DNA of 27,023 nt, taken from NCBI GenBank assembly GCA_902469555.1, contig CABRDB010000051.1, positions 1 through 27,023 of the forward strand, given 5' to 3'. This document shows positions 17,394 to 25,147 of this stretch, piece after piece; position 1 is the first letter of the stretch; the number at the start of each line of letters is the position of its first letter. This stretch comes from an uncultured Collinsella sp. (lineage in GTDB: Bacteria > Actinomycetota > Coriobacteriia > Coriobacteriales > Coriobacteriaceae). Under the pieces are notes generated by a model that had not been told where the DNA came from, ran no database searches, and saw only the letters and a program-made list of their open reading frames with translations. The translations under genes and the position numbers were made by a program.

Positions 17394-18548
17394 ATGGTTG
17401 AGTGGATTGTTCGTCGTGCGCAGGGCGACCGTGCGCGCGTGGGAACGTTGACGGGCATAGTGTGTATTCTCGCCAATGTGGCACTATGCGCTGCAAAGGG
17501 CGTAATTGGCGTGCTGTCGGGATCGGTTTCGATTGTGGCGGATGCCATGAACAACCTGTCCGATGCCAGCTCGAACATCGTGAGCGTGCTTGGCTTTAAG
17601 CTGGCGGGCAAGCCGGCCGACCCCGAGCATCCTTACGGACATGGCCGCTACGAGTATCTCTCGGGTCTGGTCGTGGCGGCGCTCGTGCTGCTGATTGGCG
17701 TTGAGCTGGTGAAGTCCTCGGTTGAGCGCATCATCCACCCCGAACCTGTCGAGTTCTCGCTTGCCCTGGTGGCAGTCTTGGTGCTTTCGATGATTGTTAA
17801 GCTCTGGATGGCGGCCCTCAACCAAAAGCTCGGCGATCGCATTGAGTCCGAGACGCTGCATGCGACCGCTCAGGACTCAAAGAACGATGTCCTAGCTACG
17901 GGCGCCGTGCTGGCGTGCGCAATTGTTTCGCAGGTGACGCACATCAATCTTGACGCATGGGTCGGCCTTGCCGTTGGCGCCTATATTGGCTGGAGCGGCT
18001 TTGAGCTCATCCAGGATACGGTGAGCCCGCTTTTGGGCCAGGCACCCGACCCTAAGCTGGTCAAGCACATTCGAGACAAGATCATGAGCTACCCCGGCGT
18101 TTTGGGCGTTCACGATTTGATGGTTCACGACTACGGCCCGGGCAGGAAGTTCGCAAGCGCTCACGCCGAGATGGCAGCCGGGGCCAGCCCGCTGGAAAGT
18201 CACGACACGCTCGATAACATCGAGCAGTCGTTTAGGGTCGAAGACGGCATGATCGTCACGCTCCATTACGATCCCATCGTGACCGACGATCCAAAGGTGG
18301 CGAGCATGCGTCTGCGCATCAACGCTATGGCTCAAGAGATTGATAGCCGCCTCTCGATCCACGACCTACGCTGTGTTCCGGGCCCCACGCATACCAACGT
18401 GATCTTTGACTGCGTACGTCCCTCGGATTTGGCGATGAGCGCCGAGGACCTGAAGCGCGCGTTGGCGAAACGGGTCGAATCGGAATATCCCAAGTCGGTC
18501 GCCAAGATCACGATCGACGAAGACTACGTAGGCCGTACCCAAGAGTAG
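17394..18548 (+). CDS. Cation diffusion facilitator family transporter
   Basis: A 384-residue CDF antiporter that would export a divalent metal ion in exchange for protons. Six membrane helices fill about residues 15-220, followed by a cytoplasmic C-terminal domain. The TM2 metal site reads N-x-x-x-D (Asn53, Asp57 in DAMNNLSDASSN) and TM5 reads D-x-x-x-D (in TAQDSKNDVLA). The usual zinc pattern is HxxxD in both helices. As I recall, the NxxxD/DxxxD set fits the manganese-exporter group (MntE-like), so manganese is the favoured substrate, but this is inference. HPYGHGRYEYL is the conserved loop between TM2 and TM3. It has its own promoter. The C-terminal domain is longer than in the smallest members of the family. 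Confidence 0.92.
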   Translation: MVEWIVRRAQGDRARVGTLTGIVCILANVALCAAKGVIGVLSGSVSIVADAMNNLSDASSNIVSVLGFKLAGKPADPEHPYGHGRYEYLSGLVVAALVLLIGVELVKSSVERIIHPEPVEFSLALVAVLVLSMIVKLWMAALNQKLGDRIESETLHATAQDSKNDVLATGAVLACAIVSQVTHINLDAWVGLAVGAYIGWSGFELIQDTVSPLLGQAPDPKLVKHIRDKIMSYPGVLGVHDLMVHDYGPGRKFASAHAEMAAGASPLESHDTLDNIEQSFRVEDGMIVTLHYDPIVTDDPKVASMRLRINAMAQEIDSRLSIHDLRCVPGPTHTNVIFDCVRPSDLAMSAEDLKRALAKRVESEYPKSVAKITIDEDYVGRTQE

Positions 18549-18587
18549 GGCTGTGCCGGCAAGGCAATGTATACAGAAGGGGAGAAC

Positions 18588-19214
18588 ATGAAGAGGCTGT
18601 ATCTGCTCCGCCATGGCCAGACGGAATTCAACGTCAAAAAGCTCGTCCAGGGCCGCTGCGATTCACCGTTGACCGACCTGGGCCGCAAACAAGCGGGAAT
18701 GGCAGCCGCATCGCTCAAAGCCCACGGCGTCGTTCCCGACAAAGTGGTCTCTTCGCCCTTAGGCCGAGCCATGGACACGGCAAGTCTTGCCGCAACCGAG
18801 CTCCTCGGTCCGGACGCAGCAGTCGAGCCCTGCGAAGGCATCATCGAGCGTAGCTACGGCAGCTTCGAAGAGGGCCCCCACGACGCGCTACCCACCGACG
18901 TCTGGGATCCAGGCGAGGACTTGGTCCCCTTCGGAGGAGAAGGAAGCCGCGCGCTGCAAGAGCGCATGGTAGGCACCCTCACCAATCTCATGGGCGCCGA
19001 GGGCATCGAAACCCTCCTAGCAGTAAGCCACGGCAGCGCCAGCCGCCAATTCATCAAGGCTGCAGCCCCAGAGGGTTTCGAGCTCCCAACAAAACTCCCC
19101 AACTGCGCCATCATGATTTTCGATTTTGACGAGGAAGATTTGCAAGGAGAGAGCGACAGGTCCCAATGCAAGTTTACCCTTCAGCAAATAGTGGACCCCC
19201 AACAAAGTCATTAG
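18588..19214 (+). CDS. Histidine phosphatase family protein (phosphoglycerate mutase-like)
   Basis: A 208-residue member of the histidine phosphatase superfamily. The catalytic RHG motif is at 8-10 (LLRHGQTEFN) with His9 as nucleophile; Arg60 in SSPLGRAMDTA, Glu87 in IIERSYGSFEE and His148 in VSHGS complete the pocket. The ERSYGSFEE loop, not the longer dPGM form, and the length point to a broad-specificity phosphatase over a glycolytic mutase. The substrate is unknown. The ATG at 18588 is used because AAGGGGAG lies directly upstream; an earlier ATG at 18567 lacks a good site. It lies 39 nt after the CDF gene and probably shares its transcript. Confidence 0.92.
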   Translation: MKRLYLLRHGQTEFNVKKLVQGRCDSPLTDLGRKQAGMAAASLKAHGVVPDKVVSSPLGRAMDTASLAATELLGPDAAVEPCEGIIERSYGSFEEGPHDALPTDVWDPGEDLVPFGGEGSRALQERMVGTLTNLMGAEGIETLLAVSHGSASRQFIKAAAPEGFELPTKLPNCAIMIFDFDEEDLQGESDRSQCKFTLQQIVDPQQSH

Positions 19215-19252
19215 CTTGAACGAGCAGAGTTAAGCAGACATCAACGTGTCGT

Positions 19253-19403
19253 CTCCCGAGCATGGCGGAGGGCCGGAGAAATATATTAAGGTCATCGCGA
19301 GTTCCGCACGCAAAGGAGAGCACTTAATGTGCTCTCCGTCTTGCGCAGGACTGTAGAGCTGGGACCTTAATATATTTCTCCGGCCCTCCGCCGTGCTCGG
19401 GAG
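19253..19403. repeat. Palindromic repeat element, copy 3 (complete)
   Basis: The left arm (19253-19293) and right arm (19363-19403) are 41 nt each and match in 40 positions; the single exception (T19263 against G19393) would be a G-U pair in RNA. Inside lie TCGCGAGTTCCGCACG, the central hairpin GGAGAGCAC (19315-19323), TTAAT, GTGCTCTCC (19329-19337), and AGGACTGTAGAGC. Core segments AGTTCC and GGACT, and GCAA and TTGC, can extend the stem. The arms are unrelated to those of copies 1 and 2 except near TTAA. It sits between the phosphatase gene and the rplC promoter region. Confidence 0.92.
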
Positions 19404-19456
19404 CCATCCACGCACTTTACCTGCGTAAACAATGTGAGTGAAATATGAATCTCGAT

Positions 19457-19481
19457 GGATACGCCCGCAGCCGTGTATACT
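19457..19481 (+). promoter_or_regulatory. Shared dyad motif with -10-like TATACT upstream of rplC
   Basis: ATACG-N8-CGTGT followed by ATACT matches the motif before rplB at 21322-21346 in 20 of 24 positions and the one before rpsL at 2185. TATACT (19476-19481) is a good -10 box, but the position of a -35 box (CGATGG) is poor. This fits a promoter that depends on an activator or on another sigma factor. It lies about 185 bp before the rplC start. Confidence 0.5.
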
Positions 19482-19592
19482 AAACAGCTGTGTGTAACCA
19501 GGGGAGTATTCTGGCTGGACAAAATGCCTGCTTAATAGGGTTGTCAGGTAGTCCGGGCGCAATACAAGACTGGGGAGCACGTCGTGTAAGTA

Positions 19593-19644
19593 GTGGTCCT
19601 CTAGGGGCGTACGCTCGGTGGTGTACGCATTGTCCCAAGACCAC
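19593..19644 (+). promoter_or_regulatory. Candidate structured leader upstream of rplC
   Basis: GTGGTC (19593-19598) pairs with GACCAC (19639-19644), enclosing GGGGCGTAC (19604-19612), whose GCGTAC pairs with GTACGC (19623-19628) and whose GGG can pair with CCC (19634-19636). The structure ends about 10 nt before the weak GGGA ribosome binding site. In E. coli, L4 regulates the S10 operon by binding a leader; here rplD is the second gene behind this leader, so an L4 target is possible. Confidence 0.45.
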
Positions 19645-19664
19645 GCGAGAGTTGGGATCATATC

Positions 19665-20285
19665 TTGATCAGCATGATTCTCGGCCGCAAGATTGGCATG
19701 ACCCAGGTTTGGGACGAGGACGATAACGTCGTTCCCGTCACGGTCATCCAGGCTGGCCCCTGCGCTGTCTCGCAGGTTAAAACTCAGGCAACCGACGGCT
19801 ATGACGCCGTCCAGATCGGTTTCGGCGACATCAAGGCCAAGAACGTGAACAAGCCCATGGCTGGTCACTTCGCCAAGGCTGGCGTCGAGCCTGTCCGTTT
19901 CCTTCGTGAGGTCCGCGTCGAGAACGGCGAGGAGCACAAGGTCGGCGAGGTCGTCACCGTCGCTGATTTCGCTGATGTCGAGAAGGTCGACGTCATCGGT
20001 ACCTCCAAGGGTAAGGGCTTCCAGGGTCGCATCAAGCGCTGGGGTCAGCGCCGCGGTCCTATGACGCATGGTTCTCACTTCCAGCGTCACCCCGGTTCTA
20101 TCGGTCAGTGCGCCTATCCTGCGCGCGTCCTCAAGGGCGTCAAGATGGCCGGTCACATGGGTAACGAGCGCGTTACCGTCAAGAACCTTTCCGTTGTCCG
20201 CATCGATGCCGAGCAGAACCTCATCTTGGTCAAGGGCGCTGTCCCGGGTGCCAAGAATGGTCTCGTCGCCATCCGTATGGCCTAA
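19665..20285 (+). CDS. rplC: 50S ribosomal protein L3
   Basis: L3 of 206 residues, an early-assembly 23S rRNA protein near the peptidyl transferase centre. It opens [19 protein letters not shown] and contains the signature [30 protein letters not shown] region at about 125-150. TTG 19665 is chosen to match the usual two to three residues before ILG; GGGA lies 7 nt upstream. ATG 19674 is an alternative that would shorten the N-terminus by three residues. It starts the main S10-type operon, with a long leader and no rpsJ in front. Confidence 0.98.
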   Translation: MISMILGRKIGMTQVWDEDDNVVPVTVIQAGPCAVSQVKTQATDGYDAVQIGFGDIKAKNVNKPMAGHFAKAGVEPVRFLREVRVENGEEHKVGEVVTVADFADVEKVDVIGTSKGKGFQGRIKRWGQRRGPMTHGSHFQRHPGSIGQCAYPARVLKGVKMAGHMGNERVTVKNLSVVRIDAEQNLILVKGAVPGAKNGLVAIRMA

Positions 20286-20331
20286 GGGCCCAGCCCATTT
20301 AGCCCAGCGTCATACCAAGGAGAACACTTAA

Positions 20332-20958
20332 ATGGCAAAGTTTGAAGTAAAGAACAGCGAGGGCAAGAAGGTCGCCGAGGCCGAGCTCGCCGCTGAGGTG
20401 TACGGCATCGAGCCGAACATCCACGTTATGCACCACATCGTCAAGTGCCAGATGGCCTCTTGGCGTCAGGGCACCCAGTCTGCTAAGGGTCGCTCTGAGG
20501 TTTCCGGTGGCGGCAAGAAGCCTTGGCGTCAGAAGGGCACCGGCCGTGCCCGCCAGGGTTCCATCCGTGCTGCCCAGTGGCGTCACGGTGGCGTTGTCTT
20601 CGCCCCCAAGCCCCGTTCCTACGCTAAGCGTATGAACAACAAGGAGGTCAAGCTGGCTATGCGCTCCGCGCTGTCCGCCAAGCTGGCCGATGGCGAGCTC
20701 GTGCTCGTCGACGACTACGGCTTCGAGAAGCCTTCCACCAAGGCTGCCGTCGCCATGCTCAAGGCTCTCGGCCTTGAGGGCAAGCGTCTGACCATCATCG
20801 TTCGCGACGAGGACGTCAACGCTTACCTGTCGTTCCGCAACATTCCCAAGACGTTCATCATCACCGCCGACGAGGCCAACACCTACGATCTCGTCAACAA
20901 CAACGCTGTGCTGATGCCCGCCGACATCGCCGCTCACTTCGGGGAGGTGCTTGCATAA
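20332..20958 (+). CDS. rplD: 50S ribosomal protein L4
   Basis: L4 of 208 residues, a 23S rRNA protein whose long loop reaches the exit tunnel. The loop is visible as GGGKKPWRQKGTGRARQGSIRAAQWRHGGVVF, split here into its parts at about residues 60-95; substitutions there affect macrolide response in other bacteria, and it looks wild type. AAGGAGA precedes the ATG. In E. coli, L4 is the autogenous repressor of the S10 operon. Its stop directly abuts the rplW start. Confidence 0.98.
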   Translation: MAKFEVKNSEGKKVAEAELAAEVYGIEPNIHVMHHIVKCQMASWRQGTQSAKGRSEVSGGGKKPWRQKGTGRARQGSIRAAQWRHGGVVFAPKPRSYAKRMNNKEVKLAMRSALSAKLADGELVLVDDYGFEKPSTKAAVAMLKALGLEGKRLTIIVRDEDVNAYLSFRNIPKTFIITADEANTYDLVNNNAVLMPADIAAHFGEVLA

Positions 20959-21246
20959 ATGACCGCCCACGAGATCATCATCCGTCCGATCGTGTCCGAG
21001 CGTTCCTTCTCCGGTATGGAGCAGAACAAGTACACGTTCGAGGTCGCCAAGGATGCTAACAAGTATCAGATCAAGGACGCTGTCGAGGAGATCTTCGGCG
21101 TCAAGGTCGTTCGCGTGAACACCCTGACGGTCAAGCCCAAGACCAAGCGCGTGCGCTATGTCGCCGGCAAGACCCGTTCTTGGAAGAAGGCCATCGTCAC
21201 GCTGGCCGAGGGCGACACCATCGAGGTCTTTGGCAACCAGGCCTAA
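20959..21246 (+). CDS. rplW: 50S ribosomal protein L23
   Basis: L23 of 95 residues, at the tunnel exit where it docks trigger factor and SRP. It shows the family pattern IIRPIVSERSF, NKYTFEVAKDANKYQIKDAVEEIFGVKV and the basic KTKRVRYVAGKTRSWKKAIVTL segment. The ATG follows the rplD stop with no gap; GGGGAGG inside the end of rplD serves as ribosome binding site. A GC-rich hairpin follows the stop, an unusual interruption before rplB. Confidence 0.98.
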   Translation: MTAHEIIIRPIVSERSFSGMEQNKYTFEVAKDANKYQIKDAVEEIFGVKVVRVNTLTVKPKTKRVRYVAGKTRSWKKAIVTLAEGDTIEVFGNQA

Positions 21247-21264
21247 GACTCGCTGTTGTTGAGT

Positions 21265-21300
21265 GAGCTCATGCCTCCCAAATAGGGGAGGCGGGAGCTC
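21265..21300 (+). terminator. Hairpin between rplW and rplB, possible terminator or attenuator
   Basis: GAGCTC (21265-21270) with GAGCTC (21295-21300), and GCCTCCC (21273-21279) with GGGAGGC (21286-21292), form a strong stem with a 2-by-2 internal loop. Only a weak T tract (GGTTTTGG) follows 4 nt later, so termination is probably partial. It could also be an RNA processing site. Confidence 0.6.
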
Positions 21301-21321
21301 AAGGTTTTGGGCGTATAAAAT

Positions 21322-21346
21322 GGACACGCCCGGAACCGTGTATACG
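21322..21346 (+). promoter_or_regulatory. Shared dyad motif with -10-like TATACG upstream of rplB
   Basis: ACACG (21324-21328) and CGTGT (21337-21341) form an exact dyad with an 8-nt spacer CCCGGAAC, ending in TATACG. It closely matches the sites before rplC and rpsL. Together with the upstream hairpin it suggests that rplB onwards has its own transcription start. Confidence 0.5.
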
Positions 21347-21354
21347 TCCGGTGT

Positions 21355-21422
21355 CATCGCACCCGAGGCAGAACCTCGAATCCCTGTCTGCGATGGCTAA
21401 CGGATTCCTATTGAAAGGGATT
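21355..21422 (+). promoter_or_regulatory. Candidate structured leader covering the rplB ribosome binding site
   Basis: CATCGC (21355-21360) pairs with GCGATG (21390-21395), enclosing the perfect hairpin CGAGG (21364-21368) and CCTCG (21374-21378). AATCCC (21379-21384) is complementary to GGGATT (21417-21422), which lies just before the start codon, so the translation start of rplB could be masked. No known ligand is implied. Confidence 0.45.
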
Positions 21423-21425
21423 GTA

Positions 21426-22256
21426 ATGGCTGTAAAGCACCTTAAGCCGACCTCCGCTGGTAGGCGTTGGCAGACGATCTCCGACTTTTCCGAGATCACC
21501 TGCACCAAGCCCGAGAAGTCCCTTCTCGAGCCCCTGCCCAAGAAGGCCGGTCGTAACAACAACGGCCGCATCACCACCCGCCACCAGGGCGGCGGCGTGA
21601 AGCGTCGTTACCGCGTGATCGACTTCAAGCGCAACAAGGACGGCGTGCCCGCCAAGGTTGCCACGATCGAGTACGATCCGAACCGTTCCGCTCGCATCGC
21701 TCTGCTGCACTACGCTGACGGTGAGAAGCGCTACATCCTGGCCCCCAAGGGCCTCGAGGTCGGTCAGACCATCATGTCCGGTTCTGACGCCGACATCAAG
21801 CCGGGCAACGCTCTGCCCCTCGCCGACATCCCCGTCGGTACGCTCATCCACGCCGTCGAGTTCCAGCCGGGCAAGGGCGCTGCTATCGCCCGTTCCGCCG
21901 GTAACTCCTGCCAGCTGATGGGTAAGGAGGGCAAGTACGCTATCGTCCGTATGCCTTCCTCCGAGATGCGCCGCATCCTCGTTACCTGCCGCGCCACCGT
22001 CGGTGAGGTCGGCAACGCCGATCACGCCAACATCGTCATCGGCAAGGCCGGCCGTAAGCGTCACATGAACGTGCGCCCGACCGTCCGCGGTACCGTCATG
22101 AACCCTGTCGACCACCCGCACGGCGGTGGCGAGGGCAAGAACCACACCTCTGGTCGTCCCTCTGTTACCCCCTGGGGTAAGCCGACGAAGGGCCTTCGTA
22201 CGCGCAAGAAGAAGAAGGTCTCGAACCAGCACATCATTCGTCGCCGTAAGAAGTAA
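21426..22256 (+). CDS. rplB: 50S ribosomal protein L2
   Basis: L2 of 276 residues, an old core protein needed for subunit association and peptidyl transfer. It shows [13 protein letters not shown] near the start, [22 protein letters not shown], and the C-terminal signature [13 protein letters not shown] with the functionally important histidine. The frame is open upstream to 21351, but the ATG at 21426 gives the standard N-terminus and has AAAGGG 6 nt before it. Codon use is strongly biased, as for the other ribosomal genes. Confidence 0.98.
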   Translation: MAVKHLKPTSAGRRWQTISDFSEITCTKPEKSLLEPLPKKAGRNNNGRITTRHQGGGVKRRYRVIDFKRNKDGVPAKVATIEYDPNRSARIALLHYADGEKRYILAPKGLEVGQTIMSGSDADIKPGNALPLADIPVGTLIHAVEFQPGKGAAIARSAGNSCQLMGKEGKYAIVRMPSSEMRRILVTCRATVGEVGNADHANIVIGKAGRKRHMNVRPTVRGTVMNPVDHPHGGGEGKNHTSGRPSVTPWGKPTKGLRTRKKKKVSNQHIIRRRKK

Positions 22257-22288
22257 TTTCGGATACCGAGTTTTAGGAGAAAGCACTT

Positions 22289-22549
22289 ATGAGCAGAAGT
22301 CTCAAAAAGGGCCCGTTCGTGGAGACTCGCCTTCTCTCGCGTATCACCGCGATGAACGAGGCTGGCAAGAAGGACGTCGTGAAGACCTGGTCCCGCGCGT
22401 CCACCATCTTCCCCGAGATGGTTGGTCACACCATCGCCGTCCACGACGGCCGCAAGCATGTGCCCGTGTATGTTACCGAGTCCATGGTTGGTCACAAGCT
22501 CGGCGAGTTCGCGCCGACTCGTACGTTCCGTGGCCACAAGGCCAAATAG
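22289..22549 (+). CDS. rpsS: 30S ribosomal protein S19
   Basis: S19 of 86 residues, a head protein that works with S13 near the A-site tRNA. Family features are [44 protein letters not shown] across residues 36-69, and the C-terminal [21 protein letters not shown] precedes the ATG. It lies 32 nt after rplB and 14 nt before rplV, in the conventional order. Confidence 0.98.
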   Translation: MSRSLKKGPFVETRLLSRITAMNEAGKKDVVKTWSRASTIFPEMVGHTIAVHDGRKHVPVYVTESMVGHKLGEFAPTRTFRGHKAK

Positions 22550-22563
22550 GGGGTTAACCGTAA

Positions 22564-22935
22564 ATGGCAACTAAGTCTATTGAAACTGAGGCCACCGAGG
22601 TTCGCGCCGTCGCTAAGTACGTGCGTGTTTCCCCCAGCAAGGCCCGCCTGGTGGTCGATCTGATCCGCCGCAAGCCTGTCGCTCAGGCCTTCGACATCCT
22701 CCACTTCTGCGACCGCGCCGTCGCCGTGGATGTCGAGAAGGTTCTCCGTTCCGCCGTTGCGAACGCCGAGAACAACAACGGTCTGCGTGCCGACAACCTG
22801 GTTGTCGCCGCTGCCTATGTTGACGAGGGTCCGACGCTTAAGCGCATCCGTCCCCGCGCCAAGGGTTCCGCTTCTCGCATTCTGAAGCGTACTTCCCACA
22901 TCACCGTCGTCGTTGCTCCTCGAAAGGAGGCGTAA
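22564..22935 (+). CDS. rplV: 50S ribosomal protein L22
   Basis: L22 of 123 residues, which lines the exit tunnel with its beta-hairpin. It contains [21 protein letters not shown], the central [10 protein letters not shown], and the hairpin region [25 protein letters not shown], all given here in parts by position (about 16-36, 67-76, 90-115). The hairpin looks intact, with no insertion of the macrolide-resistance type. ATG 22564 is preceded by GGGGG. rpsC starts 6 nt after the stop. Confidence 0.98.
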   Translation: MATKSIETEATEVRAVAKYVRVSPSKARLVVDLIRRKPVAQAFDILHFCDRAVAVDVEKVLRSAVANAENNNGLRADNLVVAAAYVDEGPTLKRIRPRAKGSASRILKRTSHITVVVAPRKEA

Positions 22936-22941
22936 AGCTGT

Positions 22942-23652
22942 ATGGGTCAGAAAGTCTACCCCACCGGCTTCCGTCTTGGCATCACCGAGAACTGGCGCTC
23001 CCGCTGGTTCGCAGAGAAGGATTACGCTAAGACCCTCGGTAACGATCTCGAGATCCGCAAGTACCTCGAGAAGCGTCTTTCCCGCGCAGCTGTCTCCCGC
23101 GTCGAGATCGAGCGCGCTGGCGACAAGGTGAAGGTCATCATCCTCACCGCTCGCCCCGGCGTTGTCATCGGTAAGAAGGGTGCCGAGATCGATACCCTCC
23201 GCACCGAGCTCGAGAAGGTCGCTGGCGTCTCCAAGGGCCAGCTCTCCGTCGACGTTGTCGAGATCAAGCGCCCCGAGCTCGACGCCAACCTCGTTGCTCA
23301 GTCTATCGCCGAGCAGCTCGAGGGCCGCGTTGCCTTCCGTCGCGCTATGCGCAAGGCTGTCCAGTCCGCCCGCAAGGCCGGCGCTAAGGGCATCCGTATC
23401 CAGTGCTCCGGTCGTCTCGGCGGTGCCGAGATGGGCCGTCGTGAGTGGTACCGTGAGGGTCGCGTGCCTCTGCACACCCTCCGTGCCAAGATCGACTACG
23501 GCACGGCTGTCGCCAGCACCACCATGGGCGCTTGCGGCGTGAAGGTCTGGATCTACCTGGGCGAGAAGCTCCCGGGCCAGCCTGTTCCCAACCCTGCACT
23601 CGAGGGCTCTTCCCGTCCTCGTCGTCGTAACTCCGAGAGGAGGGGTCAGTAG
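22942..23652 (+). CDS. rpsC: 30S ribosomal protein S3
   Basis: S3 of 236 residues, at the mRNA entry channel, where it contributes helicase activity. The KH domain with [14 protein letters not shown] (about 72-85) and the C-terminal domain with [20 protein letters not shown] are clear. The tail after LGEKLPGQP is rich in Arg and Ser and somewhat longer than in E. coli. GAAAGGAGG overlaps the end of rplV. The last base of its stop codon is the first base of the rplP GTG start. Confidence 0.98.
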   Translation: MGQKVYPTGFRLGITENWRSRWFAEKDYAKTLGNDLEIRKYLEKRLSRAAVSRVEIERAGDKVKVIILTARPGVVIGKKGAEIDTLRTELEKVAGVSKGQLSVDVVEIKRPELDANLVAQSIAEQLEGRVAFRRAMRKAVQSARKAGAKGIRIQCSGRLGGAEMGRREWYREGRVPLHTLRAKIDYGTAVASTTMGACGVKVWIYLGEKLPGQPVPNPALEGSSRPRRRNSERRGQ

Positions 23653-24155
23653 TGCTTGCCCCTAAGCGTATTCTTCACCGCAAGGTGCAGCGTGGCTCCA
23701 TGAAGGGCCAGGCCAAGGGTAATACCGAGCTGCATTTCGGCGAGTTTGGTATCCAGGCTCTCGAGGCCCATTGGATCACCAACCGTCAGATCGAGGCCGC
23801 TCGTATTGCCATGACCCGCTACATGAAGCGTGGCGGTCGTGTCTACATCACGATCTTCCCCGATAAGCCCATCACCAAGAAGCCTGCCGAGACTCGCATG
23901 GGTTCTGGTAAGGGTAACCCCGAGGAGTGGGTGGCCGTCGTCAAGCCCGGCCGCATCATGTTCGAGGTCAAGGGCGTGCCCGAGGAGGTCGCTCGCGAGG
24001 CTCTGCGTCTTGCACAGCACAAGCTTCCCATCAAGACCAAGATTGTTGCTGCCAAGAACGCTGAGCAGCGCATCGAGAAGGAGATGGCTGAGGAGGCCGC
24101 TCTCGAGGCCAAGTGGGCTGCTGAGGACGCCGCCGCCGCCAAGGAGGAGAACTAA
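23652..24155 (+). CDS. rplP: 50S ribosomal protein L16 with an acidic C-terminal extension
   Basis: L16 of 167 residues, which helps position tRNA at the A site and central protuberance. The core (1 to about 132) is typical: [47 protein letters not shown], and LPIKTKIV at the end. The family is usually about 137-145 residues. Here about 35 extra residues follow, rich in Ala and Glu ([15 protein letters not shown] at the end), likely helical and exposed. The start is GTG 23652, overlapping the rpsC stop by one base, with GAGAGGAGG upstream. It overlaps rpmC by one base. Confidence 0.98.
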   Translation: MLAPKRILHRKVQRGSMKGQAKGNTELHFGEFGIQALEAHWITNRQIEAARIAMTRYMKRGGRVYITIFPDKPITKKPAETRMGSGKGNPEEWVAVVKPGRIMFEVKGVPEEVAREALRLAQHKLPIKTKIVAAKNAEQRIEKEMAEEAALEAKWAAEDAAAAKEEN

Positions 24156-24370
24156 TGAAGCCCGCAGAGATTCGTGAGCTCTCGGACGCTCAGCTCGTTG
24201 AGAAGCTGAAGGAAATGCGCGCCGAGCTCTTTAACCTTCGTTTCCAGATGGCCACCAGCCAGCTGGACAACACCGCTCGCGTCAACACCGTGAAGAAGGA
24301 CATCGCTCGCGTCCTCACGGAGCAGCGCGCCCGCGAGATCGCAGCGGAGAAGTCCGCTGTCGCCGAGTAG
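24155..24370 (+). CDS. rpmC: 50S ribosomal protein L29
   Basis: L29 of 71 residues, a two-helix protein near the tunnel exit and the L23 site. It has the family pattern KPAEIRELSDAQLVEKLKEM, ELFNLRFQMATSQLDNTARV and KKDIARVLTEQRARE. The ATG overlaps the rplP stop (TAATG). GCCAAGGAGG at the end of rplP is the ribosome binding site. Confidence 0.97.
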   Translation: MKPAEIRELSDAQLVEKLKEMRAELFNLRFQMATSQLDNTARVNTVKKDIARVLTEQRAREIAAEKSAVAE

Positions 24371-24386
24371 GACCTAAGGAGAGAAC

Positions 24387-24647
24387 ATGACTGATTCGCG
24401 TAACTCGCGTAAGGTCCGTACGGGTGTCGTTACCTCCGTCTCCGGTGCCAAGACCATCGTTGTCACCATCACCGAGCGCAAGCGTCACCCTAAGTACGGC
24501 AAGATGATGACCAGCTCCAAGAAGCTGCACGCTCACGACGAGGAGTGCATGGCTGGCGTGGGCGACACCGTCCGCGTTATGGAGACCCGTCCTATGTCCA
24601 AGATGAAGCGTTGGCGCCTCATCGAGGTCGTCGAGCGCGCTAAATAA
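24387..24647 (+). CDS. rpsQ: 30S ribosomal protein S17
   Basis: S17 of 86 residues, a primary 16S rRNA binding protein of the OB-fold. Clear family features are RKVRTGVVTSVSGAKTIVV, ERKRHPKYGKMM, and the AHDEECMAGVGDTVRVMETRP region with KMKRWRLIEVVERA at the end. AAGGAGA precedes the ATG. The gap to rplN is 118 bp, much larger than the other gaps in this operon, and contains a candidate RNA structure. Confidence 0.98.
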   Translation: MTDSRNSRKVRTGVVTSVSGAKTIVVTITERKRHPKYGKMMTSSKKLHAHDEECMAGVGDTVRVMETRPMSKMKRWRLIEVVERAK

Positions 24648-24674
24648 GCAGTCGCTCATACGACTTGTACGTTT

Positions 24675-24740
24675 CCGAAGATGTGCGTATGCCTGGCTTG
24701 CATACCACGAGCCGTATAAAGGCTGCGCACCTCTCTTCGG
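24675..24740 (+). promoter_or_regulatory. Candidate three-way-junction RNA leader upstream of rplN
   Basis: An outer stem joins CCGAAGA (24675-24681) to TCTTCGG (24734-24740), continued by GTGC (24683-24686) with GCAC (24727-24730). It encloses two hairpins: GTATGC (24687-24692) with GCATAC (24700-24705), and AGCC (24710-24713) with GGCT (24721-24724). The strong GGAGG lies 11 nt downstream. A rival reading is a weak promoter, TTGTAC (24665) and TATGCC (24688), spaced by 17 nt. Confidence 0.5.
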
Positions 24741-24765
24741 TTCTTAGTTCGGAGGAACATCTACC

Positions 24766-25134
24766 ATGATTCAGATGCAAACCATGCTGAACGTCGCCGA
24801 CAACTCCGGCGCTCGCAAGATTCGCTGCATCAAGGTGCTTGGCGGTTCCAAGCGTCGTTATGCAGGCATCGGCGATGTGTTCATCGGTGCTGTCCAGGAG
24901 GCTACCCCTGGCGCCAACGTCAAGAAGAAGGACGTTGTCCGTTGCGTCGTCGTTCGCACCGTTAAGGAGATCCGCCGCAAGGATGGCTCCTACATTCGCT
25001 TTGATGAGAACGCCTGCGTTGTCATCAACAACGATGGTTCGCCCGTCGGCACCCGTATCTTCGGGCCCGTCGCTCGCGAGCTTCGTGACAAGAAGTACAT
25101 GAAGATCGTCTCGCTCGCTCCCGAGACCCTGTAG
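24766..25134 (+). CDS. rplN: 50S ribosomal protein L14
   Basis: L14 of 122 residues, at the subunit interface, where it contacts 16S rRNA. The sequence [33 protein letters not shown] (first 33 residues) and the signature region [26 protein letters not shown] are standard. GGAGGAA lies 10 nt before the ATG. In E. coli L14 begins the spc operon, and here too it starts a separate section behind a structured gap. Confidence 0.98.
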   Translation: MIQMQTMLNVADNSGARKIRCIKVLGGSKRRYAGIGDVFIGAVQEATPGANVKKKDVVRCVVVRTVKEIRRKDGSYIRFDENACVVINNDGSPVGTRIFGPVARELRDKKYMKIVSLAPETL

Positions 25135-25147
25135 TTAGGGGAGATAT

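Noticed and set aside
16006..19214. EIIC, CDF exporter and phosphatase as a novel operon with a joint function
   Set aside because: A terminator and a new promoter separate EIIC from the other two, and the families have no known common pathway. I keep them as ordinary accessory genes.
19490..19726. Small plus-strand frame in front of and over the start of rplC
   Set aside because: It runs out of frame into rplC and has no family features; the region is better explained as an RNA leader.
24665..24693. Weak promoter TTGTAC-17-TATGCC before rplN
   Set aside because: The -10 box is poor and it overlaps a better-supported RNA structure. It is kept only as a rival reading there.
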